Shown here: one piece after another, positions 1 through 6,578 of the stretch
How the letters are laid out: every line of letters starts with the position of its first letter
How positions within the stretch are numbered: the stretch's first letter is position 1
NCBI GenBank assembly: GCA_002452555.1
Contig: DKER01000053.1
Span: 2,690-14,881 of the forward strand
Source: Fidelibacterota bacterium UBA6817
GTDB lineage: Bacteria > Fidelibacterota > Fidelibacteria > Fidelibacterales > Fidelibacteraceae
DNA length: 12,192 nt
Direction of reading: 5' to 3'
Notes under the pieces: model-generated
Told to the model about the DNA's origin: nothing
Databases searched by the model: none
Seen by the model: the letters and a program-made list of their open reading frames with translations, nothing else
Position numbers and translations under genes: made by a program

Positions 1-78
1 TATACGGGCAAATCCTTTATCCGGAGGAATATGCTTTATGTATCAGGCTTTAAAAATTTGAATACAGATACATCATAA
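1..78 (+). other. Possible 3' end of an upstream gene, frame undecided
   Basis: All three forward frames are open from the left edge for 50-78 bases. Frame 1 ends with TAA at 76-78, frame 2 with TGA at 59-61, and frame 3 with TAA at 51-53 (ending ...PEEYALCIRL). Any of these could be the tail of a + strand gene preceding gpmI. The fragment is too short to assign a family or choose a frame, and a non-coding reading is equally possible. Confidence 0.25.
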
Positions 79-88
79 TCCTTGTTCG

Positions 89-117
89 TTGATTTTAGTG
101 CGGGAAGAGCTTACATT
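89..117 (+). promoter_or_regulatory. Candidate sigma70-type promoter for gpmI
   Basis: TTGATT (89-94) and TACATT (112-117) are separated by 17 bp and each matches four of six consensus bases. Transcription would begin about 15-20 bases before the gpmI ATG. Such matches occur by chance in AT-rich DNA, so this is only a candidate. Confidence 0.25.
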
Positions 118-130
118 TCAATCTATTTCA

Positions 131-136
131 AAGGAG
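131..136 (+). promoter_or_regulatory. Ribosome binding site deciding the gpmI start
   Basis: AAGGAG lies five bases before the ATG at 142. It favours that start over the in-frame TTG at 82, which would add about 20 residues (FVDFSAGRAY...) not expected in this family. Confidence 0.8.
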
Positions 137-141
137 AACAA

Positions 142-1668
142 ATGCGGAACAAAGTACTGCTTATGATACTGGACGGTTACGGTCTGAGAGACACCCGAGA
201 GAATAATGCTGCAAAGCTTGCCAATACACCGAATCTGGATAAATTCTTTAAAGAACGGCCATGGACATCCCTTAAATGTAACGGTTTAGCTGTAGGGCTC
301 CCGGAAGGCGTGATGGGGAATTCTGAAGTGGGGCATCTGAATATCGGAGCCGGAAGAATCGTAAAACAGGATCTGGTCCGGATTGATGAATCATTTGCCA
401 ATAAAACATTTAACGATAATCCCGTTTTCCGTGAATGTGTAACGAAAGTAAAAAACGGAACCGGACGAATTCATCTTATGGGTCTTCTGTCTGAAGCAGG
501 TGTACATGCCCAGTTATCCCATCTGAAGCAAATCATTCTTGGTTTGAAACAAGAAGGCATAAAGGAAATTTATATTCATGCCCTTCTGGATGGACGGGAC
601 ACACCCCCCAACAGCGGCATTAAGTATGTTGGTGAAATTCTTGATTTCATGGATAAAAACCGGTCAGGGAAATTATCAACTCTCATAGGCCGTTATTATG
701 CGATGGATCGGGACAAACGATGGGAACGGGTTGAAAAAGCGTATAGAATGCTTACAGATGGTATCGGTGAACATGTTCAGGATCCTGTCAATTACCTGAA
801 AAAGATGTATGAAAAAAACATCACTGATGAATTTATGGAACCTGTGGTGGTTGACCATGACGGTTTCGATGGATTGATTCGGGAAAACGATACGGTTCTG
901 ACCTTTAATTTCCGTGCAGACCGGATGCGGGAAATTGCCATTGCACTGAATGATCCCGATTTTCATGAATTTGAAACAAAAAAACTCAATTTAAGCTATG
1001 TAACAATGACACGTTATCAGGCAGAATTTCCGTACCCGGTACTTTTTGACAAGCAGAAACTTTCACATATTTTTGGTGAAATAATCAGTGAAAAGGGTAT
1101 GAAACAACTCCGAATTGCCGAAACAGAAAAGTATGCCCATGTAACATATTTCTTCAATGGAGGCGTGGAAAAACAGTATGACGGAGAAGACAGAATTCTC
1201 ATCCCGTCCCCTAAAGTAAGCACATATGATCTGAAACCTGAAATGAGCGCTCCTGAAGTAAGTGATTCATTAATTGAAGCGATAAAAAGCGATAAATATG
1301 ACGTGATTATATTAAACTATGCAAACGGCGATATGGTGGGACATACAGGAGTGCTTGAGGCGGCAATCAAAGCTATGGAATATCTTGACAGCCGCATCGG
1401 TGAAATTGTAGATATTTTTAATTCGTTTGGCGGTACTGTTTTTATTACGGCTGATCATGGAAATTGTGAAGAAATGTGGGATAAGGGGAATAATCAGCCT
1501 CATACTCAGCACTCAATGAATAAAGTCCCCTTCATTGTTATAGAACCTGATATAGAACCATGTTCTTTTAAAAAAGACGGTAAGCTGGCAGATATTGCTC
1601 CGACAATGCTGAAATGGCTGAATATAAATAAACCGTCAGAAATGGATGGAGAATCCCTCGTTGATTGA
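142..1668 (+). CDS. gpmI: 2,3-bisphosphoglycerate-independent phosphoglycerate mutase
   Basis: Interconverts 3-phosphoglycerate and 2-phosphoglycerate in cytosolic glycolysis and gluconeogenesis, using two Mn ions and a phosphoserine intermediate instead of a 2,3-bisphosphoglycerate cofactor. The protein has 508 residues, usual for the family (about 510). Visible motifs are the first metal Asp in LDGYG (D11), the phosphorylated serine in GNSEVGH (S61), the substrate-binding insert with LLDGRDTPP (149-156) and RYYAMDRD (184-191), FNFRADRMR (256-263), NGDMVGHTG (D397, H401), TADHGN (D438, H439) and HTQHS (H457). All metal and catalytic positions I can recognise are intact, so it should be active. 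The ATG at 142 follows a strong AAGGAG and gives the canonical N-terminus MRNKVLLMILDGYG. Its last 23 bases (or 8, if the TTG start is used) overlap the heptose kinase gene, suggesting translational coupling. Confidence 0.97.
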   Translation: MRNKVLLMILDGYGLRDTRENNAAKLANTPNLDKFFKERPWTSLKCNGLAVGLPEGVMGNSEVGHLNIGAGRIVKQDLVRIDESFANKTFNDNPVFRECVTKVKNGTGRIHLMGLLSEAGVHAQLSHLKQIILGLKQEGIKEIYIHALLDGRDTPPNSGIKYVGEILDFMDKNRSGKLSTLIGRYYAMDRDKRWERVEKAYRMLTDGIGEHVQDPVNYLKKMYEKNITDEFMEPVVVDHDGFDGLIRENDTVLTFNFRADRMREIAIALNDPDFHEFETKKLNLSYVTMTRYQAEFPYPVLFDKQKLSHIFGEIISEKGMKQLRIAETEKYAHVTYFFNGGVEKQYDGEDRILIPSPKVSTYDLKPEMSAPEVSDSLIEAIKSDKYDVIILNYANGDMVGHTGVLEAAIKAMEYLDSRIGEIVDIFNSFGGTVFITADHGNCEEMWDKGNNQPHTQHSMNKVPFIVIEPDIEPCSFKKDGKLADIAPTMLKWLNINKPSEMDGESLVD

Positions 1669-2659
1669 CTTGATTAGAGAAATTGATTTTCAGGAAGCTC
1701 AGGAACGTTTGAAAAGTGTACATATCGGTGTCATCGGCGATTTGATGCTGGATGTTTATCACCAGGGCCATGTTACCAGAATTTCTCCGGAAGCTCCTGT
1801 CCCCGTTGTCGACGTAAATTCGTCGGAATTAAAACCGGGAGGTGCGGCCAATGTTTGTAGAAACCTTGTTTCATTAGGGACACAATGCTCGGTTTTTGGC
1901 ACAACCGGTTCGGATGAAAACGGCAAAAAGCTGGAATCGCTGTTCTCTTCGGATAATATCCGGATAAATGGTTTGATACAGGTTAAAGATCGTCCCACAA
2001 CCACCAAAATTCGTGTTTTCAGTCATGGACAACAGCTTTTGAGACTGGATTTTGAAGGACGCTCATTGATTGACAGAGAAACAGAACAAAGATTACTCGG
2101 GTGTTTTGAAAAGGATGTTAAAACATTTAATGCCGTCATTATTCAGGACTACAATAAAGGATTACTAACGCCAGGAGTGATTCGCGGCGTGCTGAAAACG
2201 TGTCATAAACATCATATCCCTGTCTTTGTTGACCCTAAATTTGAAAATTATATGGAATATAAGCGGGCTTATTTATTTAAACCGAACAGAAAAGAAGCAG
2301 CCGAACTGATACGCATGAAAATTGAAACGGCTGATGATGCCTGCCTGGCAGCTGAAAAAATCAAAGATAGAATACATGTAGAGCATGTTCTGATAACACT
2401 CGGTGAAGAAGGTATGGTTCTGCTGGACAACGATCGTGATCATTGTTTAAAAATACCAACCCGGGCCAGGAAAATTCATGATGTAACAGGAGCGGGTGAT
2501 ACAGTAATTTCCACTGTTACTGCGTTCAGTGCATCCGGATACTCGCTGCCCGTTAGCACTGTTTTGGCAAACCTTGCTGCCGGAAAGGTATGCGAGGAAG
2601 TCGGCATTATTCCGATCACTCTTGATTCGCTTAATGAAATATCGCAGGATTTCCTTTAA
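1646..2659 (+). CDS. rfaE1: D-glycero-beta-D-manno-heptose-7-phosphate kinase (stand-alone HldE kinase domain)
   Basis: PfkB/ribokinase-family sugar kinase, closest by motif to the kinase half of HldE (RfaE domain I). That enzyme phosphorylates heptose 7-phosphate at C1 on the way to ADP-heptose for the lipopolysaccharide inner core. Diagnostic stretches are IGDLMLDVY (29-38), TRISPEAPVPVV (44-55), PGGAANV (64-70), PTTTKIRVFS (117-126), LLRLDFEG (131-138), DYNKG (168-172), VDPK (195-198), KPNRKE (212-217) and the catalytic anion hole TGAGDT (281-286, base D285). At 337 residues the adenylyltransferase half is absent, so a separate HldC/RfaE2 must lie elsewhere if the pathway is complete. The start is uncertain: ATG 1646 overlaps gpmI by 23 bp and lacks a clear Shine-Dalgarno, while TTG 1661 has GGAGA (1648-1652) at good spacing and would give 332 residues. 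Other PfkB sugar kinases are less likely given the SPEAPVPV signature. Confidence 0.88.
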   Translation: MENPSLIDLIREIDFQEAQERLKSVHIGVIGDLMLDVYHQGHVTRISPEAPVPVVDVNSSELKPGGAANVCRNLVSLGTQCSVFGTTGSDENGKKLESLFSSDNIRINGLIQVKDRPTTTKIRVFSHGQQLLRLDFEGRSLIDRETEQRLLGCFEKDVKTFNAVIIQDYNKGLLTPGVIRGVLKTCHKHHIPVFVDPKFENYMEYKRAYLFKPNRKEAAELIRMKIETADDACLAAEKIKDRIHVEHVLITLGEEGMVLLDNDRDHCLKIPTRARKIHDVTGAGDTVISTVTAFSASGYSLPVSTVLANLAAGKVCEEVGIIPITLDSLNEISQDFL

Positions 2660-2686
2660 AAGGGCACGTTCCCGGAATTCTTAAAA

Positions 2687-4261
2687 ATGAATAATAAAAT
2701 ATTGTCAGGCGTTTTTTTCCTTATCATCTTAATCCGGACTGCTTTTCCCTATAGTGCTTATTATTCAGAAAAGCTGACAAATTATCATTCCTTTCGATAT
2801 ATCTATTCCATGTCTCAAAGTCAGGATAAGACATATTTTGCCACAGAAAACGGTATTATTGTTTATTCTCATGTTTTTAAAGAATGGGAAAAACCCATGA
2901 ATCAACCGATTGGGCTTCCCGGTCTGGATATCAGAACGGTTTACTATCATAAAGAAACAGGATACCTATGGGCAGCAGTTGAAGATAAGCTGTATATTCT
3001 CTATTCCGAATCAGCCTTTCGTTGGGAAAAAGTTGATGTATTTTATAAATTTATCCGGATCGGCAGTAGCGGTGAAAGACTGTTTGCGGATGTAGGAAAA
3101 GGGTATGTTGAGTTGGATCCTTATAATGGGACGATTATACAAAACAACGTAAATATAAATTTCCCTGTGGACTGGTCTGTGTCCGGTATCGAAATGGATT
3201 TGTATAAAGTCCAGTTTACCGGTGAATATATTATTGATACAGAGGGCTCGATTGTTCAAAATGCGTTTGTCAAATATCCCATCGCATTTTCAGTGTTCGG
3301 TATTTATCAAAACTTATGGATGGGAACTCTGGGAAACGGTTTGTATGGCGGCGACCGGTTTATGATGCTGGTTGAGCATGTTCCATATGGGCTGATAAAC
3401 AATAACGTTACGAAAATTATGGTTCGTGACGGGCTGGTATTAATTGGTCACGGACCGGATATGGGTGGTCACGATGATCGAAACGGCTGGAGTGAATCCG
3501 ATACCAGCTTTCAGTATTTTCACTGGTTTGACGATTATATGCTTCCAACTCTGTCCAATCAATCTGTCAGAGGGTTTGTTAAGAATAATGACACCCTTCT
3601 GGTTATTACTGACAATTCGATCATTTTTAATGATTCTTCCGGGGATGATATTCATACGATTACACCCGGGGTTGGTTTGATTAATTCTGTTACTGAAGTT
3701 ATGCAGGATGAAAAATATGGCTGGATTCTTGCGTCTACCGGGCTTTTTATGATTGATTTAAAGGACTTGTATATAAAACCCATACCCGATATACCTGGAA
3801 ATTCACTGACAGGGTACAGGAACAACGACAACCTGTATCTTGGTGGGTATTTTGGAATACAGGTATATTCGGTTACAGATTCACTTCTTTTGCGTCCCGT
3901 TTATGAATATACAAGACATAACTTTGCTGTGAGAAATATTACCGGCAACGGCAAGAAACTTTTCTGGAGTGATGAGCATGCAGTATTAAGCTCTGATCCG
4001 CGCATAACTAACGTTAAAAGAATTCATCTTCCCGGAATAAATACAAATGACAGGATTAATGATCTGGTTTGCAATGACACCTGGCTGTGGATCGGAACGA
4101 ATCAGGGACTCTACTCGTATAATTTGAATACTGAACAAATTGTCCGCATCACTCAGGAGGAAGGACTCTGCAGCAATCGGATACAAACAATGGAATTATC
4201 AGGCAATATCTTATATATTGGTACGGATAAAGGGATGAGTCTCTATGAATTTGAAAATTAA
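2687..4261 (+). CDS. Secreted beta-propeller protein with two-component-regulator-type repeats
   Basis: A 524-residue protein of unknown specific function. Residues 1-22 form a signal peptide (short polar start, hydrophobic run FFLIILI, then small residues near FPYSA), so it is probably exported or anchored at the outer envelope. The mature part is built from degenerate propeller blades of the 'LWxGTxxGLY' kind: TYFATENGIIVY (49-60), YLWAAVEDKLYIL (93-105), LWMGTLGNGLY (210-220), ILASTGLFMID (347-357), LYLGGYFGIQVY (383-394), LWIGTNQGLYSY (467-478) and LYIGTDKGMSLY (509-520). In hybrid histidine kinases these repeats are periplasmic sensor domains. Here no transmembrane, kinase or DNA-binding part follows, so it is a free-standing propeller. 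It starts 27 bp after the heptose kinase with only a weak ribosome site, and its end overlaps the GWxTD gene by 17 bp, tying it to that protein. Partner recognition or scaffolding is likely; no catalytic motif is evident. Confidence 0.75.
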   Translation: MNNKILSGVFFLIILIRTAFPYSAYYSEKLTNYHSFRYIYSMSQSQDKTYFATENGIIVYSHVFKEWEKPMNQPIGLPGLDIRTVYYHKETGYLWAAVEDKLYILYSESAFRWEKVDVFYKFIRIGSSGERLFADVGKGYVELDPYNGTIIQNNVNINFPVDWSVSGIEMDLYKVQFTGEYIIDTEGSIVQNAFVKYPIAFSVFGIYQNLWMGTLGNGLYGGDRFMMLVEHVPYGLINNNVTKIMVRDGLVLIGHGPDMGGHDDRNGWSESDTSFQYFHWFDDYMLPTLSNQSVRGFVKNNDTLLVITDNSIIFNDSSGDDIHTITPGVGLINSVTEVMQDEKYGWILASTGLFMIDLKDLYIKPIPDIPGNSLTGYRNNDNLYLGGYFGIQVYSVTDSLLLRPVYEYTRHNFAVRNITGNGKKLFWSDEHAVLSSDPRITNVKRIHLPGINTNDRINDLVCNDTWLWIGTNQGLYSYNLNTEQIVRITQEEGLCSNRIQTMELSGNILYIGTDKGMSLYEFEN

Positions 4262-5462
4262 AATTTTATTTCTGACTATATTTTTTGTTTCCCTCGCTTC
4301 AGGTTATGAACGGGATTTTGAAGATCTTCGTTTTACGGTAAATCACCGAATAAAACCATCATCCCAAAATAACTACGGACAACTGGACATTACAATTAAA
4401 ATCCCCAACAAATCTATCCTGTTTAAAAAGTCTGATGATGTTTTTGAAGGTCGAATTGATGTAACAATTTCACTTTTAAAAAACGGAAAAAAAGTAGGCG
4501 GAGATACGTGGTTCGAAATTATTCAAACCGATTCATATCAGGAAACGGTTGCCGGGAATAAATACATGACATTGAGTAAATCCTACGAAATGCCCGCAGA
4601 TGATCTTAATGTGATTGTTTATATCACAGATATTTTCACACAACGAAAAGGCAAGCAGGAGTTCAAAGCTGCATTGTCAATGTTTAAAGATGTGGAATGG
4701 TCATTCGGGGAGGTTTTTCCTTCGGAAGATCCTGTTCGGGTTGACAGCACAAAACATCCGCCTGTTAGTTATATCCGATTTGTATTTTCTGCTGCAGGAA
4801 AAGAAGGACGGGAGAAGTTCACATACCGGATTTTCAGAGACGGGAAAAAGATTCGGGAAGGGTATTTTTTTGTTAACATGAAAATCACTCCTTATGATTA
4901 TTATTTCCCTGTTTCAATTGATGAATTGAACTATCAGGAATATATTCTGGAATTATCAACAATTATTAACGGCCAGGAAGTCAAACGCTCCACGCCTTTT
5001 CAAATCCGGTGGGAAAATATGCCAAGCATAATCCATGATATTGATCTGGCAATAGCTCAAATGCGATATTTGAGGATGACAAATTTTATATTGCCTGATG
5101 AATACAAAAGGATGCAGAATGCACAAGGTGATGATCAAAAAGAGCTTTTTCTAGATTTTTGGAAACGGAAAGACCCTTCGCCCACAACTGATCAAAATGA
5201 AGTTATGAATGAATATTATCATCGGGTAGAATTGTCAAACCGGCTTTTTTCCGGTTTTCGCAAAGGATGGGAAAGTGACCGGGGTATGATTTATATCATT
5301 TTTGGAGAACCGGATGATGTGGAACAACATTCATTTGATATTGCCTATAAACCTTATATTATCTGGTATTATCATAATTTAAACCGGCGATTTGTCTTTA
5401 TGGATTATACCGGTTTCGGGGATTATCAGCTAACCGATCCGGTCTTTGATCTGACATATTAA
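4245..5462 (+). CDS. Secreted GWxTD-domain protein
   Basis: A 405-residue exported protein whose C-terminal third matches the GWxTD domain family, a conserved domain of unknown function. A signal peptide spans about 1-20 (IKILFLTIFFVSLASG, then YERDF). Residues 25-255 are beta-rich with alternating hydrophobics, consistent with one or two Ig-like or jelly-roll domains. The GWxTD region includes the lead-in helix with FWKRKDPSP (305-313), NEVMNEYYHRV (318-328), the signature GWESDRGMIYIIFGEPDD (341-358; Ser replaces the usual Thr) and the aromatic tail WYYHNLNRRFVFMD (374-387). The start is the ATG at 4245, overlapping the preceding propeller gene by 17 bp, with AAAGGG near 4230-4234 as ribosome site. 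No catalytic function is established for the family. The coupling to a propeller protein suggests that the two work together on the periplasmic side. Confidence 0.85.
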   Translation: MNLKIKILFLTIFFVSLASGYERDFEDLRFTVNHRIKPSSQNNYGQLDITIKIPNKSILFKKSDDVFEGRIDVTISLLKNGKKVGGDTWFEIIQTDSYQETVAGNKYMTLSKSYEMPADDLNVIVYITDIFTQRKGKQEFKAALSMFKDVEWSFGEVFPSEDPVRVDSTKHPPVSYIRFVFSAAGKEGREKFTYRIFRDGKKIREGYFFVNMKITPYDYYFPVSIDELNYQEYILELSTIINGQEVKRSTPFQIRWENMPSIIHDIDLAIAQMRYLRMTNFILPDEYKRMQNAQGDDQKELFLDFWKRKDPSPTTDQNEVMNEYYHRVELSNRLFSGFRKGWESDRGMIYIIFGEPDDVEQHSFDIAYKPYIIWYYHNLNRRFVFMDYTGFGDYQLTDPVFDLTY

Positions 5463-5470
5463 AATAAATC

Positions 5471-6529
5471 ATGAAGGTCGCATCGTTTTCATACAAGGGT
5501 TACAACTCAGCCTTCAAAGAAGACATTCTTGCTTTAAGTGAGATTATTAACTCATATTTTAAAACACAGGTAACGGTCGATTTCTTTACTGATGATAAAG
5601 ACCGTCTTGATGCAACGACAGCATTATTGACAGAGGAGTTTTTCCTAAAAACCGCCAAATCGTACAAAGCCATCCTGACAGATCAAATGTATGAAGCACA
5701 TTCACCTTATCTAACCGGGTTACGTCTCAAACTTTTCCAAACCATGCAGTATGATCTGGCTGTTAGACCCGTTATCATGTATCACGATAGTAAATGCCTC
5801 CTGAAAGGTCCGCAGGTCCCTGATGTAAGACTCTATATTTGCAGGGAAAGCAGACTGCGTCCCGTCAGTCTTTTGCGGGATACGTTTTATCCGGGCAGGG
5901 ATTTCGAAGTGGTTGCGGAAAACCGGGTTTACTCCACCCAATTTATGCAGCACGTTTTAAACCTTTTTATGGATCTGGCACAAAAAAAACATGCGGAAAA
6001 TGTGACCATGGTTATACCGGTCAACGTAAAATCAACAATTTTCGGAAAATGGCATGTTCTGTTTGAACAAACAGCCAAAGCAAAGGACATACCCTTTTTG
6101 GTTATGAACGTCCGTGAATTCTGGAAAACCGCAACGGAAACACCGAAAAATTTACGATGGATTTTTGCCCCCGATCCTCTGGGCGATTACTTATACAATA
6201 GTCTGAATTTCCTTTTGAATCAGGGTTTTTTCACCTGTTATTCTCTGCTGTCCAATGAAGGGAAAATCTATATCGAAAACTATGCCGATCGGTTTGTAGG
6301 AGGTAAGGAATACAGATCACCGCTGAACATTTACAATTCATTGGCTATGCTTTATGATTTAACGGATATGGTAATTCCTGCCCGCGTTTTAAGACGAGGC
6401 ATTTTTGAGGCAATGGATAAAGGATGGCTCACACCGGAATTGGGCGGAACAATGAATACATCAGCTGTTTCAGGTCTTTTTGGAGCGTTTGTGGATAAAG
6501 AGCTGTCCGAAAACAGCAGAACTTTGTAA
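5471..6529 (+). CDS. Degenerate isopropylmalate/isocitrate dehydrogenase-family protein, probable pseudoenzyme
   Basis: A 352-residue protein that I align by eye, over its length, to the LeuB/Icd decarboxylating dehydrogenase family. Matching stretches are LRLKLFQTMQYDLAVRPV (84-101, for the 'LRkxLdLyaNlRPv' block), VPDVRLYICRES (116-127, for 'DlvivREnt'), VTMVIPVNVKS (178-188, for 'vtxvhKaNvmk'), PDPLGDYLYN (234-243, for 'nlyGDilSD') and TPELGGTMNTSAV (321-333, for 'TpDLGGtaxTsev'). Length is normal for the family. Key residues are lost: the catalytic Lys position is Pro183, the second metal Asp is Arg215 or nearby, and the third is Asn243; only Asp239 remains. The N-terminal GDGIGPE loop and the NAD-binding HGSAPDIAG loop are absent, with VGGKEYRSPLNIYNS (276-290) in the latter place. 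Arg100 and Arg125 survive. No ordinary dehydrogenase activity is expected. It begins 8 bp after the GWxTD stop codon with no clear Shine-Dalgarno, so translation may be coupled. No signal peptide is visible, so it is cytosolic. The frame is open and long, which argues against simple decay. Confidence 0.7.
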   Translation: MKVASFSYKGYNSAFKEDILALSEIINSYFKTQVTVDFFTDDKDRLDATTALLTEEFFLKTAKSYKAILTDQMYEAHSPYLTGLRLKLFQTMQYDLAVRPVIMYHDSKCLLKGPQVPDVRLYICRESRLRPVSLLRDTFYPGRDFEVVAENRVYSTQFMQHVLNLFMDLAQKKHAENVTMVIPVNVKSTIFGKWHVLFEQTAKAKDIPFLVMNVREFWKTATETPKNLRWIFAPDPLGDYLYNSLNFLLNQGFFTCYSLLSNEGKIYIENYADRFVGGKEYRSPLNIYNSLAMLYDLTDMVIPARVLRRGIFEAMDKGWLTPELGGTMNTSAVSGLFGAFVDKELSENSRTL

Positions 6530-6537
6530 GATTAAGT

Positions 6538-6543
6538 TATAAT
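6538..6543 (+). promoter_or_regulatory. Candidate -10 element ahead of polA
   Basis: A perfect TATAAT sits in the 49-bp gap before polA, but I see no convincing -35 hexamer at 16-18 bp upstream and no extended -10. It could be an internal promoter for polA-nadB or a chance AT match. Confidence 0.22.
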
Positions 6544-6578
6544 CAGTAAATCATACGGACTTAAAGGGAACTGCTCCT

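Noticed and set aside
82..141. Longer gpmI N-terminus from TTG 82
   Set aside because: AAGGAG sits directly before ATG 142, and that start gives the canonical N-terminus.
676..966. Minus-strand open frame inside gpmI
   Set aside because: Antisense to conserved gpmI motifs, with no family resemblance.
2660..2686. GGG-CACGTT-CCC in the gap before the propeller gene as a terminator
   Set aside because: Three-base stem without a T-run; the gap is only 27 bp between co-directional genes.
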